Below, piece after piece: positions 1 to 4,816 of a stretch of 5,665 nucleotides of DNA. Source of the DNA: Burkholderiales bacterium UBA6064 (GTDB taxonomy: Bacteria > Pseudomonadota > Gammaproteobacteria > Burkholderiales > Burkholderiaceae_B); the NCBI GenBank assembly GCA_002428895.1, contig DIYC01000050.1:10704-16368 (forward strand), in the 5' to 3' direction. A program made the translations under genes and the position numbers. Numbering within the stretch: the stretch's first letter is position 1; every line of letters starts with the position of its first letter. The notes beneath the pieces were generated by a model that was not told the origin of the DNA, did not search any database, and saw only the letters and a program-made list of their open reading frames with translations.

Positions 1-31
1 TACGCCGGTTCGATTCCGACCCTCGCCTCCA
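1..31 (+). tRNA. 3' end of a tRNA gene, probably tRNA-Cys (partial)
   Basis: The sequence shows a T-arm (stem 4-8 with 16-20, loop TTCGATT at 9-15), a 7-nt acceptor 3' strand at 21-27 (CCTCGCC), discriminator T at 28 and an encoded CCA at 29-31. The T-stem has one mismatch, C5 against A19 (tRNA positions 50 and 64). The acceptor strand implies a 5' end of GGCGAGG, lying outside the window. A U discriminator, a GCC acceptor end and the lead-in TACGCCGG resemble gammaproteobacterial tRNA-Cys; U73 also occurs in tRNA-Gly, so the identity is an inference. The anticodon is not visible. The same 3' segment recurs near 1227, so this gene appears to have been an integration site. Confidence 0.8.
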
Positions 32-32
32 A
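9..32 (+). repeat. Left att-like copy of the tRNA 3' end
   Basis: These 24 bases, from the T-loop through the CCA end plus one base, recur at 1227-1250 in the same orientation with 21 of 24 identities. The shared blocks are TTCGATTCC and CCCTCGCCT, followed by a CAA that differs only in the base before it. A duplicated tRNA 3' end bounding accessory genes is the usual footprint of tyrosine-recombinase integration. This copy lies in the intact tRNA end, so it would be the boundary that keeps the tRNA functional. Confidence 0.65.
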
Positions 33-261
33 ATTGCTGTTCAGCATAATTCGACTCTACAACATTAACGAGCGATTTCAGTCATCTATATTTATTTTTA
101 GCTAGAACCATGAAGTTCTTGGATATTATTTCGAGAGTTAGAAGACATGCTTCGCAAACAAGTGAGGCTTATCTTCCGGTAAAAAAGTTTCATGGCTAGC
201 ATAAGCATAAAAACGATGGTCGAGAAGGACTTGCCATAGAGTTACCCCAAACTACAAAAAC
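32..261. other. Non-coding left arm of the island
   Basis: No convincing gene is present. A 29-codon frame opens at 110 and closes at 199, but it has no Shine-Dalgarno sequence and resembles nothing I recognise. A 5-bp hairpin is formed by AGAAC (104-108) and GTTCT (115-119) with a 6-nt loop; it has no following T-run and so is not a clear terminator for the tRNA. The rest may be integrase-gene debris or an att arm region, but nothing in it proves either. Confidence 0.4.
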
Positions 262-290
262 TTGACCAAGTCCCATTTTGGGACTAAACT
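262..290 (+). promoter_or_regulatory. Predicted sigma-70 promoter of higBA
   Basis: A -35 box TTGACC (262-267, 5 of 6 to consensus) and a -10 box TAAACT (285-290, 4 of 6) are separated by exactly 17 bp. An inverted repeat fills the spacer, as expected for an autorepressed toxin-antitoxin promoter. The usual distance from -10 to start would place the first transcribed base near 296-298, on the higB ATG at 297. The promoter was assigned by eye. Confidence 0.55.
269..285. promoter_or_regulatory. Perfect inverted repeat, probable HigA operator
   Basis: AGTCCCA (269-275) and TGGGACT (279-285) are perfect reverse complements around a TTT spacer. A second, outer pair CAAGT (267-271) and ACTTG (288-292) gives partial symmetry on a slightly different centre. 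The palindrome occupies the promoter spacer and reaches the first base of the -10 box, so a bound dimer would block RNA polymerase. HigA antitoxins are helix-turn-helix repressors of their own operons, which makes HigA, alone or with HigB, the natural ligand. Binding is inferred from position and symmetry. Confidence 0.65.
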
Positions 291-296
291 TGATAA

Positions 297-596
297 ATGA
301 AAATAATTAAAAGAAAAACTCTGGAAGAGTTTTGGAAAAAACATGCTAATGCTAAAGGCTCACTTGATGCTTGGTTTCATGAAATGAAAAAAGGCGCATT
401 TCCAACACCCCAATCAATTAAAAACAGATATGCCAGCGCGTCTATTATTGAAGGTAACCGAGTTGTTTTTAACATTGCTGGTAACAAATACCGCCTGATT
501 GTTGGCTTCGCTTATGAACAACAATTTGGCTACATTAAATTTATTGGTACTCACGCAGAATATGACAAAGTGAATGCCGCGACAGTTGGAGGCTAA
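297..596 (+). CDS. higB: HigB-type mRNA interferase toxin
   Basis: This 99-residue protein matches the HigB toxin family (RelE fold). The family cleaves mRNA, mostly in the context of the ribosome, and slows growth when the antitoxin is lost. The visible family signature is a core strand VFNIAGNKYRLIV (57-69) followed by GYIKF and THAEYD (78-90), which parallels the VFN.GGN and TH.EYD blocks of E. coli HigB. The N-terminal helix contains K6, K8 and the WKKH patch (13-16). Length is normal (E. coli HigB has 104 residues). The ATG at 297 is chosen because it gives the full N-terminal helix; the next in-frame Met (30) would remove it. No Shine-Dalgarno sequence precedes it, and the predicted transcript starts at or next to the ATG. 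The stop is 2 nt before higA, so the two are co-transcribed, toxin first, the order typical of higBA. Confidence 0.9.
   Translation: MKIIKRKTLEEFWKKHANAKGSLDAWFHEMKKGAFPTPQSIKNRYASASIIEGNRVVFNIAGNKYRLIVGFAYEQQFGYIKFIGTHAEYDKVNAATVGG
588..592 (+). promoter_or_regulatory. Strong ribosome binding site of higA
   Basis: GGAGG lies 6 nt before the higA ATG and inside the last codons of higB. It contrasts with the lack of any such site before higB, which would favour antitoxin over toxin synthesis from one message. It also fixes the higA start at 599. Confidence 0.85.
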
Positions 597-598
597 CC

Positions 599-1075
599 AT
601 GAGACCTAAAGCCATTAAAACAGAAGCAGACTACGAAGAGGCCTTAGCGTTTGTTTCTCCCCTATTTGACACCCCGCCCGAAAAAGGCAGTCAAGAAGAA
701 GCTGACTTTGAAACCGTTTTACTGCTGATTGATGCCTATGAAAATGAACAGTTTCCAATTGACGCACCCGACCCTATTACTGCCATCAAGTTCCGCCTTG
801 AACAAGAAGGAAAAGACTATAAAGCACTAATGGGCACAATTGGGCCAATGAACCGAGTTTATGAGGTCATGAATGGTACACGGCCCATTTCGTACCGAAT
901 GGCAAAACAATTGCACCAAAACTTTGATATACCCGCAGAAATTTTATTAAAAGAGCCGATTATCAAAATGACAGCAACTCGCAAAGGAAGAACACCGCTA
1001 ACGGGCGTTTCATCCAAAGTGGCATTACGCAAAAAACCTACTAAAGCGAAACCAGTTGGGAAAAAACGGGCTTAA
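599..1075 (+). CDS. higA: HigA-type antitoxin, helix-turn-helix repressor with a basic C-terminal tail
   Basis: This 158-residue protein resembles the HigA branch described as predicted transcription regulators with an HTH domain. The N-terminal part (7-55), with EADYEEAL and a stretch like EADFETVLLLIDAYE, is the helical region typical of this antitoxin type. Residues 60-115 form the HTH, including RVYEVMNGTRPISYRMAKQL, where the recognition helix and the RP.S wing are seen. HigA binds and neutralises HigB and represses the operon; the palindrome at 269-285 is the likely site. The family is usually about 120-140 residues. Here residues 123-158 add a tail with 13 Lys or Arg in 36 and no acidic residue, which may bind DNA or RNA nonspecifically (inference). 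The start at 599 is supported by GGAGG at 588-592. The gene ends 151 nt before the right att-like repeat. Confidence 0.9.
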   Translation: MRPKAIKTEADYEEALAFVSPLFDTPPEKGSQEEADFETVLLLIDAYENEQFPIDAPDPITAIKFRLEQEGKDYKALMGTIGPMNRVYEVMNGTRPISYRMAKQLHQNFDIPAEILLKEPIIKMTATRKGRTPLTGVSSKVALRKKPTKAKPVGKKRA

Positions 1076-1152
1076 ACGACCACAACCCTTTGTTATTTAT
1101 AGAATTAGAAGAATAAACAGCTTAACCCACTCTAAATACGAGTTTATTTACG

Positions 1153-1172
1153 TGGGGGCACATTTGGGGGAA
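1153..1172. repeat. Paired G-rich direct repeat near the island right end
   Basis: TGGGGGCA (1153-1160) and TGGGGGAA (1165-1172) are 8-mers matching at 7 positions, 12 nt apart, roughly one helical turn. Runs of five G stand out sharply in this AT-rich intergenic DNA. Short direct repeats beside a tRNA-type att site are typical of integrase arm-binding sites, and similar TGGGGGCA repeats occur, as I recall, near the ends of elements with P4-type integrases. That role is an inference. Confidence 0.4.
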
Positions 1173-1226
1173 TTTTGAAAAATCGAATCAATAAAAAGGA
1201 AATGAATCAAAACGATAAACCGATTA

Positions 1227-1250
1227 TTCGATTCCAGCCCTCGCCTACAA
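1227..1250 (+). repeat. Right att-like copy of the tRNA 3' end
   Basis: It repeats the tRNA T-loop and acceptor 3' strand seen at 9-32, with differences only at three bases: AG for GA at 1236-1237 and A for C at 1247. It is not part of a second tRNA. The bases before it (AAACCGATTA) do not form the 5' side of a T-stem or an anticodon arm, and CCA reads ACA. It is best read as the displaced target end or the element's other boundary. Confidence 0.6.
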
Positions 1251-1305
1251 CTGTCTGTTATATTTAAACTTTTTCAGTTTCTATCGTAATGGCTGTTAAC
1301 CATGT

Positions 1306-1356
1306 AAATCTACTTAGATAAAAAGGGTGAACTTTTAAACCCAAAAATTTACTTAG
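1306..1356. repeat. Direct repeat in the leader of the ankyrin gene
   Basis: AAATCTACTTAG (1306-1317) and AAATTTACTTAG (1345-1356) match at 11 of 12 positions, with starts 39 nt apart. Between and after them are short complementary blocks: AGGGT (1324-1328), ACCC (1339-1342), GGTT (1356-1359) and ACCCT (1364-1368). These could pair in several mutually exclusive ways. The repeats could be binding half-sites for a regulator of the gene that starts at 1379. In AT-rich DNA a chance origin is possible. Confidence 0.35.
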
Positions 1357-1378
1357 GTTTTTAACCCTGCTATGCATC

Positions 1379-2776
1379 ATGCGCACAATTAGTACCAATC
1401 ACGCAGTATCCCTGTCTCCCCAGTCTGTCAATCACACCGATTCTACACACATACAAAATAATTCAATTTGTCAACGAATCGTAACCAATCATGCAGCACA
1501 ACAAATTGTTAATAATTTCCCAAAATTGCAACTTCAATCTGTTTTAATGGCATGTCGTTGTATTTTTATTTCGCCCTCTAAATCGCTCGAAAAAAAATTA
1601 TTACGTCACTGTGTAACAGGTGATTATTTGGCTTTAAAAATTTTTTTAAATGCCTCACCCGATATTGCTATACCCAATGACCGTTTAATTTTGTCAGAAG
1701 CAATCGTTCAGTATCAACCTAAAATCTTAGAAGTACTTTTGTCCGATTCTCGTTTTAACCCAGAAAACGATTCAAATTTAGTGATACAGGCAATTCATTC
1801 CAACTCAAGTGAATGTTTAAAGCTGCTGTTAGCCGATTCACGAACAATCACGTCTGATTTAGATTTTAATTTACTTCAATTTTGTTTTGATCAAGGTTAT
1901 TTAGAAGCTTTTCAAGTTTTACTCGACGATGGGCGAATTGATCCTACGACTCAAAACAACTCTTTACTCAATATTGCTGTAATTAGAGATGATTTAGAAT
2001 TTGTTCGTTTGTTACTAAACGATGAACGGATTGACCCAACTGTAGATAACAATAAATTTTTATGTCATGCCATGAGTGGTGGGCAGCTTGAGCTTGTTAA
2101 ATTACTAAGCATACATCCCAAAATCGATTTATTTTTGAATACTGAAGCCGAAATATCAATTGCAGCGAGCGACAATCAACTTGACCTGTTTTATCTTATT
2201 TTAAAAAACGAACACCAAGCAGTTCGTTTTTTAAGTGAAACAAACTTTACCTTTATGAGTTGTTTAGATTTTGAAACTAGTCCAGACGTTTCAGAATTCT
2301 TAATATTGGCCTATTTACTCAAACAAACCAATCGCTCTCATCAAATTCAGATACTCACAAAATGCTACCCAGAGTTAATCGGACAATACAACGCTTTGGC
2401 AACCATGACCGCTTATCAAAACAACTTAACCAATTTATTCATGATTGACGGTGAGCCAACTACACTCCATATAATCGAATTTAATCAATACCAGAGGTTA
2501 AACATTATGGCTGAAGCGCAAAATAAACAATTTATCCAATTTTTAAATCAAAAGACACATGAAAATGCGCTTCATGAAATTACAGCCATTATTCAGGCTT
2601 GGTGTTCAAGCGCAGTCAACATTCCCAGCACTTTAATTCTAGAAACAATACAAAACCACCATCCTGAAATATATTCGGATTTATTTTTAGATTACACTCA
2701 AAGCCAAAAGCAACGGGCTATGCAAACACTTATCGATTCAATCAAACATAAAATGTATCCCCAAATGACCCATTAA
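1379..2776 (+). CDS. Ankyrin-repeat protein, possible secreted effector
   Basis: This is a 465-residue protein. Residues 1-60 are polar and Asn, Ser and His rich, with no signal peptide. Residues of about 70-285 form six to seven degenerate ankyrin units with a period of about 31 residues. The best pair is 180-200 and 211-231, sharing LL..(D/E)RIDPT..NN..L..A, where the first copy has GRIDPT. Residues of about 300-465 are predicted helical without a recognised domain, and no membrane segment is seen. Ankyrin solenoids bind proteins. In bacteria living with eukaryotic hosts such proteins are often secreted effectors, but no secretion signal is proven here and the C-terminus has no obvious acidic E-block. 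The ATG at 1379 is the first start codon after an in-frame stop at 1328 and lacks a Shine-Dalgarno sequence. Met57 is an alternative start that would keep all the repeats. The gene lies 128 nt outside the island boundary. Confidence 0.8.
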   Translation: MRTISTNHAVSLSPQSVNHTDSTHIQNNSICQRIVTNHAAQQIVNNFPKLQLQSVLMACRCIFISPSKSLEKKLLRHCVTGDYLALKIFLNASPDIAIPNDRLILSEAIVQYQPKILEVLLSDSRFNPENDSNLVIQAIHSNSSECLKLLLADSRTITSDLDFNLLQFCFDQGYLEAFQVLLDDGRIDPTTQNNSLLNIAVIRDDLEFVRLLLNDERIDPTVDNNKFLCHAMSGGQLELVKLLSIHPKIDLFLNTEAEISIAASDNQLDLFYLILKNEHQAVRFLSETNFTFMSCLDFETSPDVSEFLILAYLLKQTNRSHQIQILTKCYPELIGQYNALATMTAYQNNLTNLFMIDGEPTTLHIIEFNQYQRLNIMAEAQNKQFIQFLNQKTHENALHEITAIIQAWCSSAVNIPSTLILETIQNHHPEIYSDLFLDYTQSQKQRAMQTLIDSIKHKMYPQMTH

Positions 2777-2795
2777 TTGCTTATCAATTGTTTAT
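2775..2795 (+). terminator. Weak hairpin overlapping the ankyrin gene stop codon
   Basis: AATTG (2775-2779) pairs with CAATT (2785-2789) around CTTAT, followed by GTTTAT. The stem is short and AT-rich and the T-run is poor, so termination here would be inefficient at best. A second perfect hairpin, CTGAA (2806-2810) with TTCAG (2814-2818) around TCT, follows. An A-run, not a T-run, comes after it, so it is not a plus-strand terminator. Confidence 0.2.
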
Positions 2796-2854
2796 ACAGT
2801 CACGACTGAATCTTTCAGCAAAAAATCGACTAAACTTTTAATAACTATTCAAAT

Positions 2855-2860
2855 AAGGAG
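2855..2860 (+). promoter_or_regulatory. Strong ribosome binding site before the gene at 2866
   Basis: AAGGAG stands 5 nt before the ATG at 2866. It is one of the few canonical ribosome binding sites in the window and confirms that this frame is translated from this start. Confidence 0.85.
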
Positions 2861-2865
2861 AAGAA

Positions 2866-3936
2866 ATGGAATATGTTGTTGAATACAGTAGATTGTCTGA
2901 CCACAACGTCAACAGAACGATGAACAATACCCAAAACCCAAATGAATTACCTGGGCACTTTGTTCGAGTAGCCAATTTTCTAGCTTTTGATATGGCTGCA
3001 AAGTGTAACCGAGATTTTCTTAAACACACTCCAAAATTACTGGAATTGGTGATTAAAACAGCAACAGCATTTGTCAGACACCTTGAATCAGGCGACTGCT
3101 ATTCAGAAGCAAGAGATAAATGCATCGACGCTTTTTATGATGGAGTTCATGAATTCAACAATAAGCCCTATGACCCTGACCTTTGCTACCCTAAGTTTAT
3201 TAAAGACCTACCCATTACCAAAGCCATCGAATCGATCACATTACATGTGATTGCTGATTTTGCAAACAATGAAGAAGATTTAATTCCTAAACTTAGCCAA
3301 AATCTTCAACAATGCTCAGAATTTTTAGCTTCAGAATTAAACAAAAACAATGACATGAATCAGGCATTAACTCTGCTTAAAGAAAACCCCAGTTCCAAAA
3401 TAAAGTCTGTTGAAATCACAGCACAGCAACTGAGTAAACAAGAAATAATCAACAAAACTGAAGCGTTACTCAACCGTTTGCATCAACTTCCTATTCTAGA
3501 TAAACAAACTCGCAGCCAAACTGCCAAATGGATGAATTTAGCCACCCAAGAATTAGAAAAAACAGCCGCAAGGCTTAGTGAACATTACGTTCCAAGCCAA
3601 GACAATGCACAAGGAGCATTTATTTTTATGGCACATCTAGTTGATCTAATCGGTGATTCAATTGATAAAATCACTCGTCATCTAGACCGCTTTAGCAATT
3701 ACTACGCCCTTAAAGACACACACAATCCACAATTTAATCGGCAACAGCAAGCACGAACCATTGCCGACCTAGCCGTGCATATTAATAAATTGGTCGTTAA
3801 TCGTTTACCGCCAGATCCTTGTAGCCATGAAGAAAAATTAAAAATAAACCATCGATTGGGTTGCTATAAACCCATTTTTGATGGAGACGCACCACCTTCT
3901 CTCCAACTACAAAATGCGATGCACAGTTTAAAATAA
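2866..3936 (+). CDS. Hypothetical soluble helical protein, unrecognised family
   Basis: I do not recognise the family of this 356-residue protein. It has no signal peptide and no convincing membrane segment. Residues of about 30-165 look helical, with a Cys-containing stretch (C47, C78, C86, C107, C150). A short Lys-rich linker with Pro and Ser lies near 174-180, and a second helical block at about 188-312 includes KWMNLATQELEKTAARLSEH (221-240) and a hydrophobic helix AFIFMAHLVDLIGDSIDKI (251-269). A Pro-rich C-terminal part (315-356) follows, with C319 and C333. The strong AAGGAG site supports the ATG at 2866. The stop is 80 nt before thyA. With the ankyrin gene 89 nt upstream on the same strand, it forms an accessory pair between the island and the housekeeping operon. 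A joint host-interaction role is possible but rests only on position. An opposing 63-codon frame at 2838-3029 is a shadow of this gene. Confidence 0.75.
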   Translation: MEYVVEYSRLSDHNVNRTMNNTQNPNELPGHFVRVANFLAFDMAAKCNRDFLKHTPKLLELVIKTATAFVRHLESGDCYSEARDKCIDAFYDGVHEFNNKPYDPDLCYPKFIKDLPITKAIESITLHVIADFANNEEDLIPKLSQNLQQCSEFLASELNKNNDMNQALTLLKENPSSKIKSVEITAQQLSKQEIINKTEALLNRLHQLPILDKQTRSQTAKWMNLATQELEKTAARLSEHYVPSQDNAQGAFIFMAHLVDLIGDSIDKITRHLDRFSNYYALKDTHNPQFNRQQQARTIADLAVHINKLVVNRLPPDPCSHEEKLKINHRLGCYKPIFDGDAPPSLQLQNAMHSLK

Positions 3937-3938
3937 GT

Positions 3939-3996
3939 TTTCAGGTTCGAAAGAACTATGCCGTTTCAGTTAAAAAATAATGGCATACTCCTGAAA
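3939..3996 (+). promoter_or_regulatory. Structured leader before thyA, candidate cis-regulatory RNA
   Basis: An outer helix pairs TTTCAGG (3939-3945) with CCTGAAA (3990-3996), 7 perfect pairs. Inside it, TATGCCGTT (3957-3965) pairs with AATGGCATA (3979-3987), 9 pairs with one G-U, around a 13-nt A-rich loop. Between them, TTC (3946-3948) and GAA (3953-3955) can close a GAAA tetraloop, and G3945 with C3956 could add a pair if released from the outer helix. Together this would be a three-way junction. CTGAAA (3991-3996) can instead pair with a second TTTCAG at 3964-3969, which breaks both long helices, so two exclusive folds exist. No T-run follows, so it is not an ordinary terminator. The thyA ATG comes 20 nt later without a Shine-Dalgarno sequence. 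A control role is inference. Confidence 0.4.
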
Positions 3997-4016
3997 TTAA
4001 AATCATCATTTAATTC

Positions 4017-4811
4017 ATGAAACAATACCTTCAACTGATGCAGCATGTGCTAGATCATGGAACGTCAAAAACAGACCGTACTGGTACAGGTACCTTATCA
4101 GTATTTGGTTATCAAATGCGGTTTAATTTGAATCAAGGCTTTCCTTTGGTCACCACTAAAAAGCTACATTTGAAGTCGATTATTCACGAGTTGCTCTGGT
4201 TTTTACGGGGCGATAGCAATATAAGCTACCTGAATGCCAACGGTGTTACTATTTGGGACGAATGGGCTGATGAACAAGGCAACTTAGGCCCTGTTTATGG
4301 TGTTCAATGGCGTAGTTGGCCAACTCCAACCGGTCAACAGATTGATCAAATCTCTAACGTTATTCAACAAATTCAAGCAAACCCAGATTCTCGACGTCTT
4401 ATTGTAAGTAGTTGGAATGTAGCTGAAATCGAGAACATGAAGCTGCCTCCATGTCACGTGTTATTTCAATTTTATGTAGCCAATAATCAATTAAGCTGTC
4501 AGCTTTACCAAAGAAGTGCAGATATTTTTTTAGGTGTTCCATTTAACATCGCCAGCTATGCCCTTCTTACTTTCATGGTTGCGCAACAATGCAATTTAGA
4601 GCTGGGTGATTTTATCTGGACTGGCGGTGACTGCCACTTATATCAGAATCATATTGAGCAATCACACGTTCAATTATCCAGAACACCATTTAATTTACCC
4701 AGTTTAAAAATCCTTAGAAAACCTAAAAGTATTTTTGATTACACTTTCGATGATTTTCAAATTTTAAATTATCAACACCATGCCCCTATTAAAGCGCCAG
4801 TGGCTGTTTAA
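4017..4811 (+). CDS. thyA: Thymidylate synthase
   Basis: ThyA converts dUMP and 5,10-methylene-tetrahydrofolate to dTMP and dihydrofolate in the cytoplasm, the only de novo source of thymidylate in organisms using this enzyme. The protein has 264 residues, the same as E. coli ThyA, and conserved residues fall at identical numbers. They include R21 in RTGTGT, E58, W80 and W83, the nucleophile C146 in LPPCH, the phosphate-binding R126, R127 and R166, D169, N177 and H207. The C-terminus PIKAPVAV matches the tail that closes over the active site. Nothing needed for activity is missing. The ATG at 4017 gives the exact family length, but no Shine-Dalgarno sequence precedes it. A foldable leader (3939-3996) lies upstream. 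It is the first gene of a thyA-folA-yggX run, with folA 5 nt downstream. Confidence 0.97.
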   Translation: MKQYLQLMQHVLDHGTSKTDRTGTGTLSVFGYQMRFNLNQGFPLVTTKKLHLKSIIHELLWFLRGDSNISYLNANGVTIWDEWADEQGNLGPVYGVQWRSWPTPTGQQIDQISNVIQQIQANPDSRRLIVSSWNVAEIENMKLPPCHVLFQFYVANNQLSCQLYQRSADIFLGVPFNIASYALLTFMVAQQCNLELGDFIWTGGDCHLYQNHIEQSHVQLSRTPFNLPSLKILRKPKSIFDYTFDDFQILNYQHHAPIKAPVAV

Positions 4812-4816
4812 GTACT

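Larger units (their letters stand above)
9..1250 (+). mobile_element. Small tRNA-integrated island carrying a HigBA toxin-antitoxin operon
   Basis: The stretch lies between two direct copies of a tRNA 3' end, with a repeat period of 1218 bp. Its only genes are a HigB-type toxin and a HigA-type antitoxin. Its composition appears more GC-rich than the neighbouring accessory gene: a sample line in higA (601-660) has 27 G+C in 60 bases, while one in the ankyrin gene (1621-1680) has 18 in 60. Paired G-rich repeats lie near the right end at 1153-1172. No integrase, relaxase or transposase is visible, so this is either a deletion remnant or an element mobilised in trans. The three mismatches between the repeats suggest the insertion is not recent. 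The mobile origin is inferred from the repeats. Confidence 0.5.
1076..1378. other. Intergenic region holding the right end of the island and the ankyrin gene leader
   Basis: These 303 bases contain no gene I can support. In order they hold a 6-bp AT hairpin (TAAATA 1133-1138 with TATTTA 1145-1150, no T-run after it), two G-rich repeats (1153-1172), the right tRNA-like repeat (1227-1250), and a leader with a repeated ACTTAG-containing motif (1306-1356) before the ankyrin gene. I found no promoter with good -35 and -10 boxes for the ankyrin gene, so its transcription start remains unassigned. Confidence 0.6.

Noticed and set aside
110..199. A 29-codon frame in the left arm of the island
   Set aside because: It has no ribosome binding site, resembles no family I know, and is short enough to be chance. 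It could be debris of a lost gene, but nothing shows that.
1227..1250. A second tRNA gene
   Set aside because: Only the T-loop and 3' acceptor strand are present. The preceding bases do not form a T-stem 5' side or other arms, and the CCA end is changed to ACA.
1259..1264. TATATT as a -10 box for the ankyrin gene
   Set aside because: The position 17 bp upstream (1236-1241, AGCCCT) does not resemble a -35 box.
1586..2233. CRISPR-like or tandem DNA repeat array
   Set aside because: The periodicity is at the protein level (ankyrin units of about 31 residues). The DNA copies are too diverged to be a nucleotide repeat array.
2806..2818. Perfect 5-bp hairpin as a terminator
   Set aside because: It is followed by an A-run on the plus strand, and no gene on the minus strand would use it.
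2838..3029. A 63-codon minus-strand frame
   Set aside because: It lies opposite the well-supported gene at 2866, has no visible ribosome binding site, and its composition follows the complement of that gene.
3957..3987. The inner thyA-leader hairpin as a rho-independent terminator for the 2866 gene
   Set aside because: The bases after the stem are CTCCTGAAA, with no T-run, and the stem's downstream neighbour pairs elsewhere in the leader.
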